Part shown: one piece after another, positions 41,706-54,357 of the stretch | How positions within the stretch are numbered: position 1 is the stretch's first letter | Layout: the number at the start of each line of letters is the position of its first letter | Assembly (NCBI GenBank): GCA_026545225.1 | Contig: CM048852.1 | Location: 62,631,146-62,695,145 of the forward strand | Direction: 5' to 3' | Source of the DNA: Cornus controversa | Taxonomy: Eukaryota; Streptophyta; Magnoliopsida; Cornales; Cornaceae | Length of the DNA: 64,000 nt | Notes under the pieces: generated by a model | Databases searched by the model: none | What the model was told of the DNA's origin: nothing | What the model saw: only the letters and a program-made list of their open reading frames with translations | Translations under genes and position numbers: made by a program

Positions 41706-42231
41706 TAGCAAAAACCTGTTTAACCACAATGTTACGTTTGGACATCCAACATTCACTTACTACCAAGCATACATTCAACAATCATCTATACACGTCTAAT
41801 ATAACTAAAGATATAAGTATAAAACATAAAAATCATAATTGGCACTTAATTGTATCATTTGAATCGGATTAAGTTTGGAATATCCATAAAGCGTCTAAGT
41901 TCCCAAATTGACAAATAACATAAACAAAGTGTCAAAACACCTGTCCAAAATCCATATTCAAATTACAAAGCCTCAATAAATGCCCAAACATGGCATGTAA
42001 AAATATAACATAGATAATCTCGAATAGTAAATTAAGTACTTCAATCCTAGCACTTCAAAGTTTCATCGATCACTAATGTCTTATCTGAAATGTTTGTAGG
42101 AAATGGAAAAGGGGTGAGCAACAAACTAGCTTAGTAGAAATGCTCAAACCAACTTATGCATCGACTCGACGCGACGTACATGAAATGTAATCATGACATT
42201 CCTATATACTACATGACATGCTTTTAATGCT

Positions 42232-43588
42232 TGTTGTTGTTTTAAGAGTGTAAAATAACTCGTAAGTGTACGAATCTATTGAAGTATAGATTGACAAGAA
42301 CGAGGTCAAACCCAAGGGAATGCTTTGAGAAGAAAAACTAATACAAATTCAAATTAATTTAAAACTAATCTAGTTTAAACAAAAGTTAGTTGATTTGAGA
42401 GAGATTAAACTAACATGCAAATAAAATAACACAATTGAAATCAAATAGAGAAAATAACTAAGGTGTCGGATTTCTCCACCATTAAATCCATGAAGCTTCT
42501 AATATTCATTTATTAATCCCCAAATTTAGAGTAGCAATCAATAAATTAATCTATTGCTCAATCAAGATTTAACAATAAAGTACTATGAAAAATATATTAA
42601 AAAGACAGATTTTCTTTCGCTTTACTAGTGTAAAATTCTAAGTATCTTATGAATCCATTTTAATGAAAAACATAAAATCAAATATTATCACTTTTAAGAA
42701 ATACAAACCCAAGTTTAGATTAATTATAATACTTTCTAACTACCACATATACATGATATAGATGGTGAAAGAACTATAAAATAATTAATCACAAGAAACG
42801 AAAATCATAAGCATTTAAATCATACACATGAGAATCAATTAATGAATAAAATAACTTATATTCATTAATGGAGGTTTCCTCCTCAACTCTAGTTGAGGAG
42901 TTTAGTTACACATGGCAGAAGAAGATAACAAATAAATAAAAGATATAATAAAATAAATAAATAAAATCCAGATTGTCTCTGTCTTCTCTGCCTTGTCCTC
43001 CACTTGTTTTCTCTTCACAACCTTACTCATCTCTTTCTCTTATATAGAGGTCATCTAAGGTGTTCTCCAAGTAAAAGAAAATAGGAAAGTGTTTAGGAGA
43101 AAATCTGTCAGAATATTTTCTCTGAATTAAAATCCAATTTTGACCTTGAATTAGTGCGATTCACAAAATTTATATGAAATACAAATATCTCTAGAATAAA
43201 ATTTCGTTCAACTTTAATGCAAATCAAGTCGAATTGACACTCGAAAATAAGACTTTCGGGTCATTTTCCAAAATGGGATTAAAACTGAATTACGCGCAGA
43301 ATTGGACTTCAGCCCGGAATCTCCTTAAGCAGTTGTAATTCTCTTGTACTACTTCTTTGGGTTATTTTGAGTTAAAATATGGAGTTTAATGAATCCATTT
43401 AATGTAAGCTTTATATAACCCTCTTAAATGTCTTATTTAAAAGTCCAAAAATCATAGTTTTAACTGAAATAATCATTAAGGCAAAGACTGAACACACAAA
43501 AATAGAGTAAAATCACAAATAAACTATCACTAAGAGAATAAAATATTCAAATTAAGAGGTTATAATGCATAACATTCAATGCCGATCA
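42232..43588 (-). mobile_element. 1357-bp solo LTR (Athila/Tat-like)
   Basis: Begins TGTTGTTGTTTTAAG and ends ATGCCGATCA, with a perfect 5-bp target duplication ATGCT (42227-42231 and 43589-43593). Inserted in the Tekay-like LTR. Closely related to 57506-58880, and more distantly (AGTGTACGAATC, AGGTCAAACCCAAGGGAATG) to the LTRs of the gag-only element at 7893-17175. Confidence 0.88.
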
Positions 43589-44500
43589 ATGCTCGCTCAA
43601 TTCTTATCCAAATGAGGTCTATGATACATCAAAATAAATCTAAGATGTAGATCTATACTGTTGTACAAATTCATAATATTTGGAGTATTATAGCCCCTAA
43701 AAAGTAAAATGTTTCTACAGTGGTAGATTGGTGTCAGTTTGCTCTCAACATGAAATATGATTTTTCTAACATTTCTTTAACAATTAAATTACATACAATA
43801 CTTATAGACACAAGAATAAGAGAGTTAAACAACTTTACCTCAATTCCAAGCTTTAAATTCAAAAATTCTCAAATCACCAAATCTTCAAACTCCTTCAAAT
43901 TTTGATTTTCAAATCGTAGATCGTAGCAAGGAGAACAACTTTCTCTTCTTGAGTTATCCCCAAATCCAAACTTTATTTTTACCAATCTTTTCAAACTTCA
44001 CCAAATGGAACTTCGAATCGATCAAATCGAAGAGAATGATGAGAATAACAATATTCAAATCTTCCTTTAAGCCATCTAAAATCTAAAGAGAAGTTGGGAT
44101 GAAGTTGTAGTGATAAAGAGATGAGAGAAAATCTGTTTTTAGGTGAAATAAATGTCATAAGCCTATTTATATTTACAACCTTTACAACTAAGTCCCTTTC
44201 TTCCTCTTAATTTGCTCCTTGTTACTATTAACTTTCTACTAATTACGTACTCACATTTTCTTTTCCCAACTTATCTTTCAGATACCTCAGGTGTTCATAT
44301 ACGCTCTTATATAAAATTTCTAGACTCGTAAAAGTCTTCCGGGTCATCCGGCTCATCTCGAATCCCATACCCGAACCCAAAATTTTCGAAAACGTCCCAT
44401 AACTCATAAAACACATATACAAGTCAATTTCTCATGCTTTATCACAATTAAAACATAATTAATTGCAATAAAAATAAAAATAAATAAATCCAAGGCTTTT

Positions 44501-45673
44501 ATAATGAAGTGTGATCCAAATGTCTGACAATATCTATTATTTTGGTAGAGTATTTTTTTCTTAATAATACTGCATAACTTTCGAAACACATTAGTTATAC
44601 GTTTGTCGAAAATATTCAGGATCTCATCCAATATATTACGTATATAATTGTATTTCGCCAACATATATAATTGTATAAACTCATTTAATATCTAGACTAT
44701 TGTTTGAATTGCAATCAATAAATATTTTTAATGAGTTCATAAACTTCTTCTTCTTCCTCATTTTTTTTTCTTCTCCCTCCATTTCTTCCCCTCTATTTGT
44801 TTCTCTCTCTGCTTCATTATCTCCATCCATGAATTGATTGAAACATTATATAAACGAATACTCGATCTTTTAAAGAAAATGATAGAACTTTCGGTGATGC
44901 AATTAATGAATTGAAAGAATAGTTTACTTAAATTATCCTAAACATATTCATGTTGTCCCAGGAATAGTAAATATACCATTTTCTAAGCCCTTTGGAGAAA
45001 CACTAGAAGGCAACACTTTATTAAATTAAGAATTGTCATGCAAAAACAACGTTCTCTTCTGTTCATTCATAATTAACCTATCTACAAGATCAAAACTCTA
45101 TTCAATTTCAAAGATATCTTTTCAACCAACTAAACTGTCACATTGGAGAGTGTAATAATCAATTTATGTGACTTAGTGCGAGAGATTGATAAACTTGCTC
45201 TAAAATTTGAGTTTTACAAGTTTTTTTAATCTAATAGAAAGACAAAGAATCCGATAAGAAAGAAAAAAGAAAATCAAGAGAGAAAAAATGAGTGTTTTTG
45301 AGATCACTCTGAAGAAAAAAAAAGTTGATTATTCAATGAGCTTCAAAGTCTATGAGAAAAAAATTCACCACATGAAATCTTCTAAAATCTATGACCTTTT
45401 AAATATACTTTTGTAATTTTTTTAAAATTATAATTGAATATTGCCAGATTTATGAGAATTTTTTCAAAGTTTATAAAAATCTGAATTAAATATGCCATAC
45501 TTCTTTTAAAATTATAATTGATTACGTTTTTATTTATTTATTACTTTCGAGAGTTGAGAATCTTTGGATTGAATCTAGTAATTTAGATGAATTAGTTCCA
45601 CGTGGCGGGAGTTTGCATATCATATTTTCTTAGTACTCCGTGATTGGCGGAGAAAGATCCAACTCTCGTAGAA
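44501..45673 (+). other. upstream region of the ABCB29-type gene
   Basis: AT-rich with a CT-rich stretch at 44745-44815. No gene was recognised. A promoter must lie here, but no element could be assigned with support. Confidence 0.4.
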
Positions 45674-48600
45674 ATGGAATGGCATGGCAAATCTTCAATA
45701 AAAGAAATGGCCCTATGTTCATCCTCCTCCTCATTTTCTTCTATAGACGTCTATTTCAATTTCAAACAGAAATCAAATCATTTTATCAATGCTCGCCCAA
45801 GACTCACTCTCAGACCCTTCAATTCCGTCAGATCATCCACCATCAACTCTCGTTCCAACGGCTTCTACCAATCAATCTCGTCCCTCGGTTCCATCAAACC
45901 CTATGTCCAATCCGAGTGGAAGCCAATTCTTAAGGGCTGGTTATGCAGTGCAGTCTCGGTGTACTCTCTCTCCCAAATCGTCCCTAAGATTGGAAACTTC
46001 TCGGTGATCCTGAGAGACCCTGACGTGGTTCGGTTGAGTGAGGAGGGTTTGGTGTTGGGCCTGTTGTTTTTAGTTCGCTTGGTTGCCAATTACTGGCAGC
46101 AAGCGTTTCTCTGGGACGCGGCTTTGAATTCTGTGTATAAGGTTAGGGTTCATGTTTTTGAGAGGGTTTTGCAGAGGGATTTAGGATTTTTTGAAGCTGG
46201 TAATGGTGTTTCAGCCGGTGACATTGCCTACCGTATAACGGCTGAAGCTTCGGATGTTGCTGATACTGTGTATGCTCTTTTGAATGTAAGTATCTCTCTC
46301 TATACACACATACATGTACTTATATGTGTGTATTGAGTGCAAGAAATATTGCTCAGTCAGTAGCTTGACGATTCACCTTGTGCTTAAATTTTTATTAGGG
46401 AAATTAAAAGGAAAAGAAAACGCTTGTCAGTACTTTCAGTTAATATGAAAAAGGTAATAGTTGGAGAAATGTATTTCATGCTCCAGATATTTTTGAAATT
46501 CTGTAGTTCTTTCTAAGTTGCAGGATGATGGTGGTTATTTCGTTCTAGAGAAGAAAGAGCTAAATTTGGAATTTGGAGGAAAGCTCTAGATTTGAAGTTT
46601 AAGATAACTGAATACGTGGAGTGTAACTTTAGTAAATATAGAAATACAAATAGGGATGTAGTGAAGATTGTGGATCAAGAGGTACAAAAAAAAGTGAACA
46701 TTTTTGTGATTTAGGCTTAATTATTTATAATGAAGGAGAAAATGGTGATGATGTTAATTATAAAATCAAGGTAGGATGGGTTAAATGGAGGAGTGTATCA
46801 GTATATTATGTGATCAGGGTATCTCACTAAAATTAAAAGGATAGTTCTATAAAACAACAATTAGCCAACTGTTCTTTACGGGAGAGATATTTGGGAGAGA
46901 ATGTTGACAACCTATGCATAAAGTGAGTGTGGTGAAAATGTGAAAGCTGGGATGATGTGCGGCAAGATAAGAAAGGATAAGATTAGAAATAAACACATTC
47001 ATGAAATGATTGAAGTAGCACTGATAACACTTCTACCACTTCCCTAAGTTAACACTTAGGCCTAGTTTGGTTGGAGAGAAATGAAAGGTAATGGAGGAAA
47101 ATGATATATTGTGTTTGATAGGAAAAGAAAGGAAATGGAGGCATTTGGAGGGATACAAATTAGGCATGATGAGTACTTTTGTTATTTTTGGGAGGAAATG
47201 GAAGGAAAAGGTTACAAAGTTTAATGAAACTTCTGTAATACCCATTTTCCCCTTATTTTTATAAAAGAAAGAATCAAAATACCATGAGTCCTAGGGCATG
47301 TCTTTATTCTCTTTAACTTTTTCTTTGTGCTCAGATTGTTATTTTTGCTTGAGTGATGTTTAGCACAATCTTTATATTTGTCTTATCACTGCATACCTAT
47401 TTTTGTTTCCTATAAACGTGAAAGAGTACAGTGACTAGGGATGGCAATTTGTCCCACCACGCCCCGTTTTAACCGATTTTAAGGGACTCTAAATGGTTTT
47501 GGGGCGGTTATAAGGGTGAGAGGGAAAAACTCGCATAGTTGCGGGGTGGGGATAGGCACCTCCACCCCGCTACACCCTGCCCCGCCCCGTTTATATTTTA
47601 TATTAACCATATTACCCTCATAAATATTATACACATACAAAATGAGCCTTATATAGTTATATAAATTACCTTTATTTGTTCAAATCTTATTGGTGGTGCA
47701 CATGTAAATTACAAGACATTATCACACAAGAGTGTAAAGGCTAAAAAAAGAGTACAATTACAAAAATACTCTCCTAAACAAAAATTAAAAAAAAAAAAAA
47801 AACCGCCCCTGCCCCGTTTAATAAACGGTTTGGGGCGGGGATGGGGGGAGCTTTGCTAAATGGGGACGGGGATGGGGTTGGGTCCCCTGCCCAAACCCGC
47901 CCCGTTGCCATCCCTAGTAGTGACACGTTCATTAAAATAGTTTCCTTTCCTTTCTTTCTGTTATATTGTGGCCCGAATTTTGTCTTGGCCCGGGTCGCGT
48001 TGCAACCTGGTTTTGACAAAAAAAAAAACCCGTTTTCCGCTTACGGGTTTTGGACATTGAGTAGGACTCTCTTGTAGCTCGGTATATAAGGGCATCTAGG
48101 GTTTGGAGTGGGATAGGACTCTCGTGTAGCCCGGTATATAAGGGCATCTAGGGTTTGGAGTGGGATTAAGAGAGAAAACACTTTAAAATATAGAAAGAGA
48201 GAGAGAGAGAGCGAGAGCTAGGGTTTGGGGTTGAAACTTATACTCTCTTGTTTTTCGCATAGTGAAAACTTATGTATGGTGTTTGATTTGTTTTCTGTCG
48301 TGTTTTGTGATTGTGCTTGGTTCGTGGCTGTCTGTCTTTAACACTTTTCTTAAACATGATTAAATGGCAAGACTATCATTTCCTTTCTTTTCTTTTCTTT
48401 CATAGCTAATGTTATCCTTTCTTTTCTTTTTCCTCTTGTTATACCAAACATAGCCTTAGTATTTCCAAACGTTAATTAATACTTTTTATAGAAACTAGGA
48501 TGAACTTTGACTTCATTAAACAAGAAGAAACTTTCCAAGGCACCATTCTGTATATGCATCAGTCCCTCCTCCTTGAAGAAAACTTGTCCTCAAGTTTGAA

Positions 48601-51600
48601 ACAATTTACCACGATCTATTGAAAACCCAAACATGGCCTTCCATCCTTTGTTTCTTCTTTACTGTGCTCGAACAAAGCACACTAGTCTTTTGTTACTGAC
48701 GAAGAATTCCTTTGCATAACTTTCAGAGCTCTTTTTTGAAATTCAGTAGATTTCTAGAACTTTTTTGAACACAAATCATGAAAGAAAACTTGAATTAATC
48801 TGATTTTCGCATGACCTATACAAAAGCACATTTTGAACTCAAAGGAATGACCTATACGAAGGCACATTTTGAACTCAAAAGAATGACCTTTGAACTTAAG
48901 GGAATGACCTATACAAAGGCGCATTTTGAACTTAAGAGAATGACATATACGAAGTGATTCATCCCAAATCAAATCACGAATATGGAATTCATGATTTGTC
49001 AACTTTATGAACAAAGAAGCTTCATTTCTAACCAAATTATCCAAGTAAACTACATCTGATGTATTGTCTAATGCACCATTTACCATTGGAAATTCAATGG
49101 TCTTACTTTCAAATTTTCAACCTATTTGTTTGTCAACCAATGCAAGCTCTGAAATTTCTACAACTTGGGAATCAACTGGAGATATTTGCTTCAATTGCTT
49201 CAATGGTTCCCACTTTCTCACTTCAGATCCACGAAACGCAGATTGAATAATGATGGCTGCCTCAACTTCTGGCAAGTTGTTGGCTGCTTCTTCAGACTTC
49301 TCCTCTTCTGCCTTATTTTTTTTCTTCATATTCCTCTTCATTGTTGTCAAATTCTGGAATTGAAAAATTTCTTTTTCTAATACCATCTTATCAAAAATAA
49401 AATAAAATTCTAGAAGTGAAAAAGTTGAATTTTCCTTCAGTCTCTCACCTTCCTCATCTACCCACCCAGTGAATTCATCCCAAGCCGATGTGGCATCCAC
49501 AAAATCAACATAATTTCCAACGTCTTCCTCAATGATGATTTGTTTCAAAACTATTGGACTCTTGGCAGAATTGTATCTCAACTCCTCGTGTGCATCGTAC
49601 GAAAATTCAGTCTCTTTAGTATGCTTCACCATTATTGCCCAAGTGCTTTGTGACTGTTTAATTGATGTGGCAGCACCCCTTTTTGCACTTTTGAATTGCT
49701 TATGCTACTGCATTTTTTCTCTAGTAGGTTGTTTTGTCCTATTTTCACATTGATATGCATCTATCCGCTGATTCCTTTATCTCCCAATGTCCAGACTAAG
49801 AGGAGAAATGATTCCATATTGTTCTAATATAGTGCGTAGTCAAGAAATTTCGAGAAATTTGATGTTGCAAATCCTTAAAGTCTTTATTTGTGGCTATTTT
49901 GCTTCCTTGCCTAGCAATGGATCCGCAATGATCATAGATCTTACCAGAAAGGCTCTGATTCCACTTGCCGCAAACAAAAAGAAAACAATGTCCTCTTGTA
50001 GTAGCAAGATGGACTAGAATCCGTCTAATCACCATTGGAGCCTATATTTCTGAAGGGAAATATGAGAAAAGCTTGAAGAGAAGTTAATAATTTGATAATA
50101 TCTCTAAATTATATTGATTAAGATTTGTTACATTAGAGAGAGGGTTACCTTTATATACTATAACTACTAATGACTACTGATTTCTCCTAGAATGACTTTT
50201 AGAATCCCCACACAACATTAATAACACTTGTACCACTTCTTGAAGCTAACACTTAGTATTTCCAAACCTTAATTAATAACTTTTATAGAAACAAGGATGA
50301 ACTTTGACTTCACTGAACAACAAGAAACTTTTCAAGGCACCATTCTTTATTTGCACCATAATGTCAAAGTTTCCGTGGATAGAGTTAGTAAGGAAGGAGA
50401 TGATAATGTTTGATTTGACTTAGGTTATGGCTTTAGTTAGAGCATAATGGAAAAATAGGATTCATGTAGCTGACATAAAGTAGTTGGCGAAAAGCCTTTG
50501 TTGAGTTTTGTTATATTGAACTTAAAAATAGTGGTAGAATCTGTCACTTTGGATTTTAGTACAATTGTAATATACATTCTTATTTATCTAAGTGCATGTT
50601 TAGCTTCGAATTAGCATTTGTGTATCCGAAATGTATAGTTGATTATATGATTATTAAGTTCATTCCATACCAGATTAGTCTAGAAGAGGCTTGGGGACTT
50701 CGAGCATTATATCATCTTGACTTGTAGATAGTAATTAGAACTGTTTTGACTTTTGGGATCCGTTTGTTTCGACGTAAAATATTTTCCATGTAAAACTTTT
50801 TACATATCTATATTTTTTTATTTTCCGGTGTTTGGTTGAGATCCTGAAAATATTTTCTGGAAATTTTTTTCTGGTGTTTGGCTTTTGAAAATGTTTTTTA
50901 AGTGAAAATCAAGCTCTTATGAAAATCAAACTTACTTTCTTACCAACGTCCTTAATTTGTCTGACTCACTGATTATCCAATCTCTCTCTCTCTCTCTCCT
51001 CCCCCCCACCTATACCTATCCGTTAGTCTAACTAGTTCTATTCGAAAAATCTCATCATGCAATTAGAAACACCCAATCCTAGCAACAACTACCCATCTAT
51101 TATCTCCAACAAAATTGCTAACTAAGGCATTGATAATTATTTGACTAGAAAATGTCAAAAAATAATTAAAAACTATTTTATGTATTCCATGTTTAGAAAT
51201 TATTTCTCACATTCATATCCTTCAAGTACAAGGGTAGAAATAAATCTCAGCATCAACCATGATTCATATTAAGTCAATAAAATCAAACTGTACACATGAC
51301 CAAACATAACTTGACACAAATTGGAAATACAAAATACTAAAAGAAATACAAATTACTAAAAGTAATAATTACATAAATAAAAAAATTAGTTAAAATTTGA
51401 CAGCTGAAAGCTTATATTTAGCAAAAAAGAAGGATGAAAAAAAAAATCTTTGCAAAGATGTTAAATTGTATACTTGAGCTGAAGGAGTAAGTTTGCAATG
51501 TCTTCAAAGTAATATTTTTCAGCAGGTCTGAATCAAGTGAGACTACCTGCAAAATCAAAATTGACAATTGAGCTTTTGGACAAATTTGTTCAAAGCCAAG

Positions 51601-54087
51601 AAAAGATAACAGTTAGACAAAAAATTACTATCTATTCTACCTCAAGTACCTTCAAAAGCAAACGCACATTACAATTTGTAAGACCCAACTGGCAATATTC
51701 ATATTATCTACCGTAAACAGAAATTACAATTGGATTGGAAAGCATAGGAACACAGATTCCAAATACAAGGTTGTGATTTCTTCCACACATTCACCAGCAT
51801 TTCTCGGATAATTGAGTGCTCTAATATTTGGTAAACAACCCAAAGGCCCCAAGCTAAGAAGTTTAAATTTTCTACCTCCTTTCTTATATATTCCCTGCAA
51901 AAGAATATTCAAAAAGCAGAACAAGCATGGAATTAATTAATGAATGTCCACATCACTACTCTATTGGTATACAGAGAGAAGGGATCATGAAATTTGGATA
52001 CTAATTTGTATTTACTTTGATCATTTCCGTCAAGTTGCCAATCACCATATCCAAATATTCTCATTGAGAATATGAATGATAGAAACTGGAGTTTGTCAAC
52101 AAAGGGCTCACGTAGTCGTTGTTGTCAATGGTAAACAAGTATACAACATTTAACAACAGTTGCTCAGCCTCCGTGTCTTCTAGTTTCATCCTCAACAGCT
52201 TCTCTGCATTCTTAAAATAGCATAGCCGTGTTTTAAGGTTAATCACCTACAGAATAAAAGACAACTATGCAATCAAAGAAACAATTATGTGAAATCATAA
52301 TAAATCAATAACTTAACAATAATATATCTTTCTGTCAATACAGAAAAACAAAGTATGAAAATAAAAGGGAGCTCCAGACAATGATATCATTCCAAATATA
52401 ATCGTTATTTTGTAGACATAATATTTACCATAAATCAAAGCCTAACATAGTATGAAAATAAAAGGGAGCTCAGGTTTTACTATTGAAGTTTAGGTACAAA
52501 AGCAAAGGGAGGAAAGAAGAAACCACAATGATCTTTGCAAATTCATTCTATTTCTATAATCATTATACATAGCATGGGCCATGGCATCCCTTCTAATTGC
52601 CCACTCCCTATTTTCTATAATCATGTTGATTTGTATTCAGAATAGTGACATTTTTGAATAAGTTAATTTGCATCAGAAAAGAAGAAGTCTCTCTTTATAC
52701 CAACCTAGTATATTAGTATTCTCTGTTTTTCAATTTCTGAAAGTGGGATCTTTTATTATATTAGGCAATGATGCTAATTGCCCCAACTGGTTTAAAATTA
52801 TGATAGGATTTTAGACAAAGATGGCACAATATGACCAGGACAGTTATAAACTATGATTGCTTCTTACTTTGTCCCACCTTTAGCTTTCTATAAAGCTTTA
52901 GGACTAGTTTTTTTGGTTAACAAGCATCAAGTTGTTGATAACTTGTCGTCCTCTTGAATTAAAAATTTCCATGGCAAAATGGGTTCCTAAAGAAAATGAA
53001 GTTACTGGAATCTTGGCATTCAAAATGATTACTCAACAAATTAACTAAAAATCATCAGCAACCAATATATACATTAGCTACAAAAAAATCCTCTTTTGCC
53101 ATTCAACTTATTGAATTAGGTTGAGCTAATTATGACACCATATGAATTGGGTACTTCAACAAATACTATTGGAGGTTATCAAATATGAATCATATTTCCT
53201 TAGACTTTATTACTTTTTTTTTTAATAAAGTTCCTATTTTTCCAAGTAATCTGATTTTGTTTTTTTTAAATGAACATTGTACTTAGACATGCAACAAAAT
53301 ATTAATTATAGAGTAATGCTACGCAAATAGACAATTTTGTACTAAATCCCTCCACTCAGACATGCCACAAAAATGTAATACAACATGAAAATTTTCAGTA
53401 CATAATTTTGATACTTAATAAGAAATACATAATGTGGTATATTGTAATGCTATGCAAATTGACAAATCCAGAACAAATTTCTATACTCAACACGAGGCAA
53501 CATTTTTTGGGTATTATCTCGCAATTATTTGCAACAATGCACCTCTTTTTGGCAACTGCGAAATTTGTTACAAAATTCTATTCTCTCTCTTTTTAGTTAT
53601 AAACAAACTAAATCGTAAGAATTGTCAAAACTTGATTGATTTAGGCATATACCAAATAATGAACAGGACACTCTCTTTAAAGGTTTCAATAACTAGACAT
53701 TAAATACTCCTAAAATCTTTTTTTTTTCAATATATCTTCCTATTCGGCATGGATAACTTAATTACACTAAAATCCATTTAATCTCATAAAATTAAAACTA
53801 TTGCGGATACCAAAAAAAGACTAATCTGATCAACTACTTCACTAAGAGAAACTAAAATTTGGGTCTGGCATTTGGAGAACTAATTAACTCTAAGCAAATT
53901 TGGCAATCACTCTAAACTATCAGCTAAATTAGGCGAAACAAGAAGCTAATTATGCTTGATATTGAATTCAGAAGCAAATAGAATTTCTAAAGAATTTCTC
54001 AAGAAAAATAAATAAATAAATTTAAAATGCACAGCGACGAAGAGGGTGAAGATGAATGAAAAATTTAAAATCTAGATAGAGAGAAGT

Positions 54088-54130
<43 letters not shown>

Positions 54131-54314
54131 GAAGATATATACAAATACATAGTGTTCATACTTGTTTTTCGAAGAGGGTGAACATGAATGAAACTGGAAG
54201 ATTTCAAGGGTTTCACAGCATCGATGGAGAGTATTCAAGGGGTCAGCTATGGTCTAGGGTTTCAGAGTTTGCAGAGTGAAGAGAGAGAGTCCTCTATTAT
54301 ATTATCTAGGGATT

Positions 54315-54357
<43 letters not shown>

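Larger units (their letters stand above)
41250..44500 (-). mobile_element. second Tekay-like LTR with its own palindrome array, split by a solo LTR
   Basis: 41950-42220 aligns with 30440-30720 of the solo LTR at 29757 (ATGCCxAAACATGGCAT, TTATGCATCGACTCGAC). 43593-44500 carries the matching right part (CCGAACCCAAAATTTTCGAAAAC and ACTCATAAAACACAT). The TACGATC(C/T)ATCGTA array lies at 41500-41705. Outer edges are approximate. Confidence 0.55.
47059..48455. mobile_element. PIF/Harbinger-type MITE with nested insertions
   Basis: Ends GGCCTAGTTTGGTTGG and (reverse complement) GGCTATGTTTGGTAT, flanked by TTA (47056-47058 and 48456-48458). The LTR sequence reads through continuously when it is removed (ACACTTAGTATTTCC at 50250). 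Its interior holds a hAT-type MITE (47436-47916) and an LTR copy (47967-48343), so its own unique sequence is only about 500 bp. Confidence 0.75.
47021..50358 (-). mobile_element. LTR element carrying a BAG6-like gene fragment
   Basis: Direct repeats: 49966-50358 (5' LTR in minus orientation) and a 3' LTR at 47021-48561 interrupted by a MITE. They share AACACTT(C/G)TACCACTT, TATTTCCAAAC and GGATGAACTTTGACTTCA. Next to the 5' LTR, TGGAATCAGAGCC (minus strand, 49951-49963) is a tRNA-Met-type primer-binding site. AAGGAGGAGGGAC (48562-48574) is a polypurine tract before the 3' LTR, a typical chromovirus pair. The 1.4-kb interior has no gag or polymerase and instead a 171-codon frame with an IQ motif. 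The 3' LTR is truncated where it meets the RTE LINE, so no target duplication can be read. Confidence 0.7.

Noticed and set aside
45644-45673. N-terminal extension MAEKDPTLVE of the ABCB29-type protein
   Set aside because: It starts at TTG, not ATG. The first ATG in frame is 45674.
49064-49380. + strand frames opposite the BAG6-like frame
   Set aside because: Shadow frames without recognisable domains; the minus frame has the IQ motif.
51470-51550. possible third GDSL exon (after a TTTTGCAG acceptor on the minus strand)
   Set aside because: No frame matches the GDSL C-terminal blocks, so it was not called.
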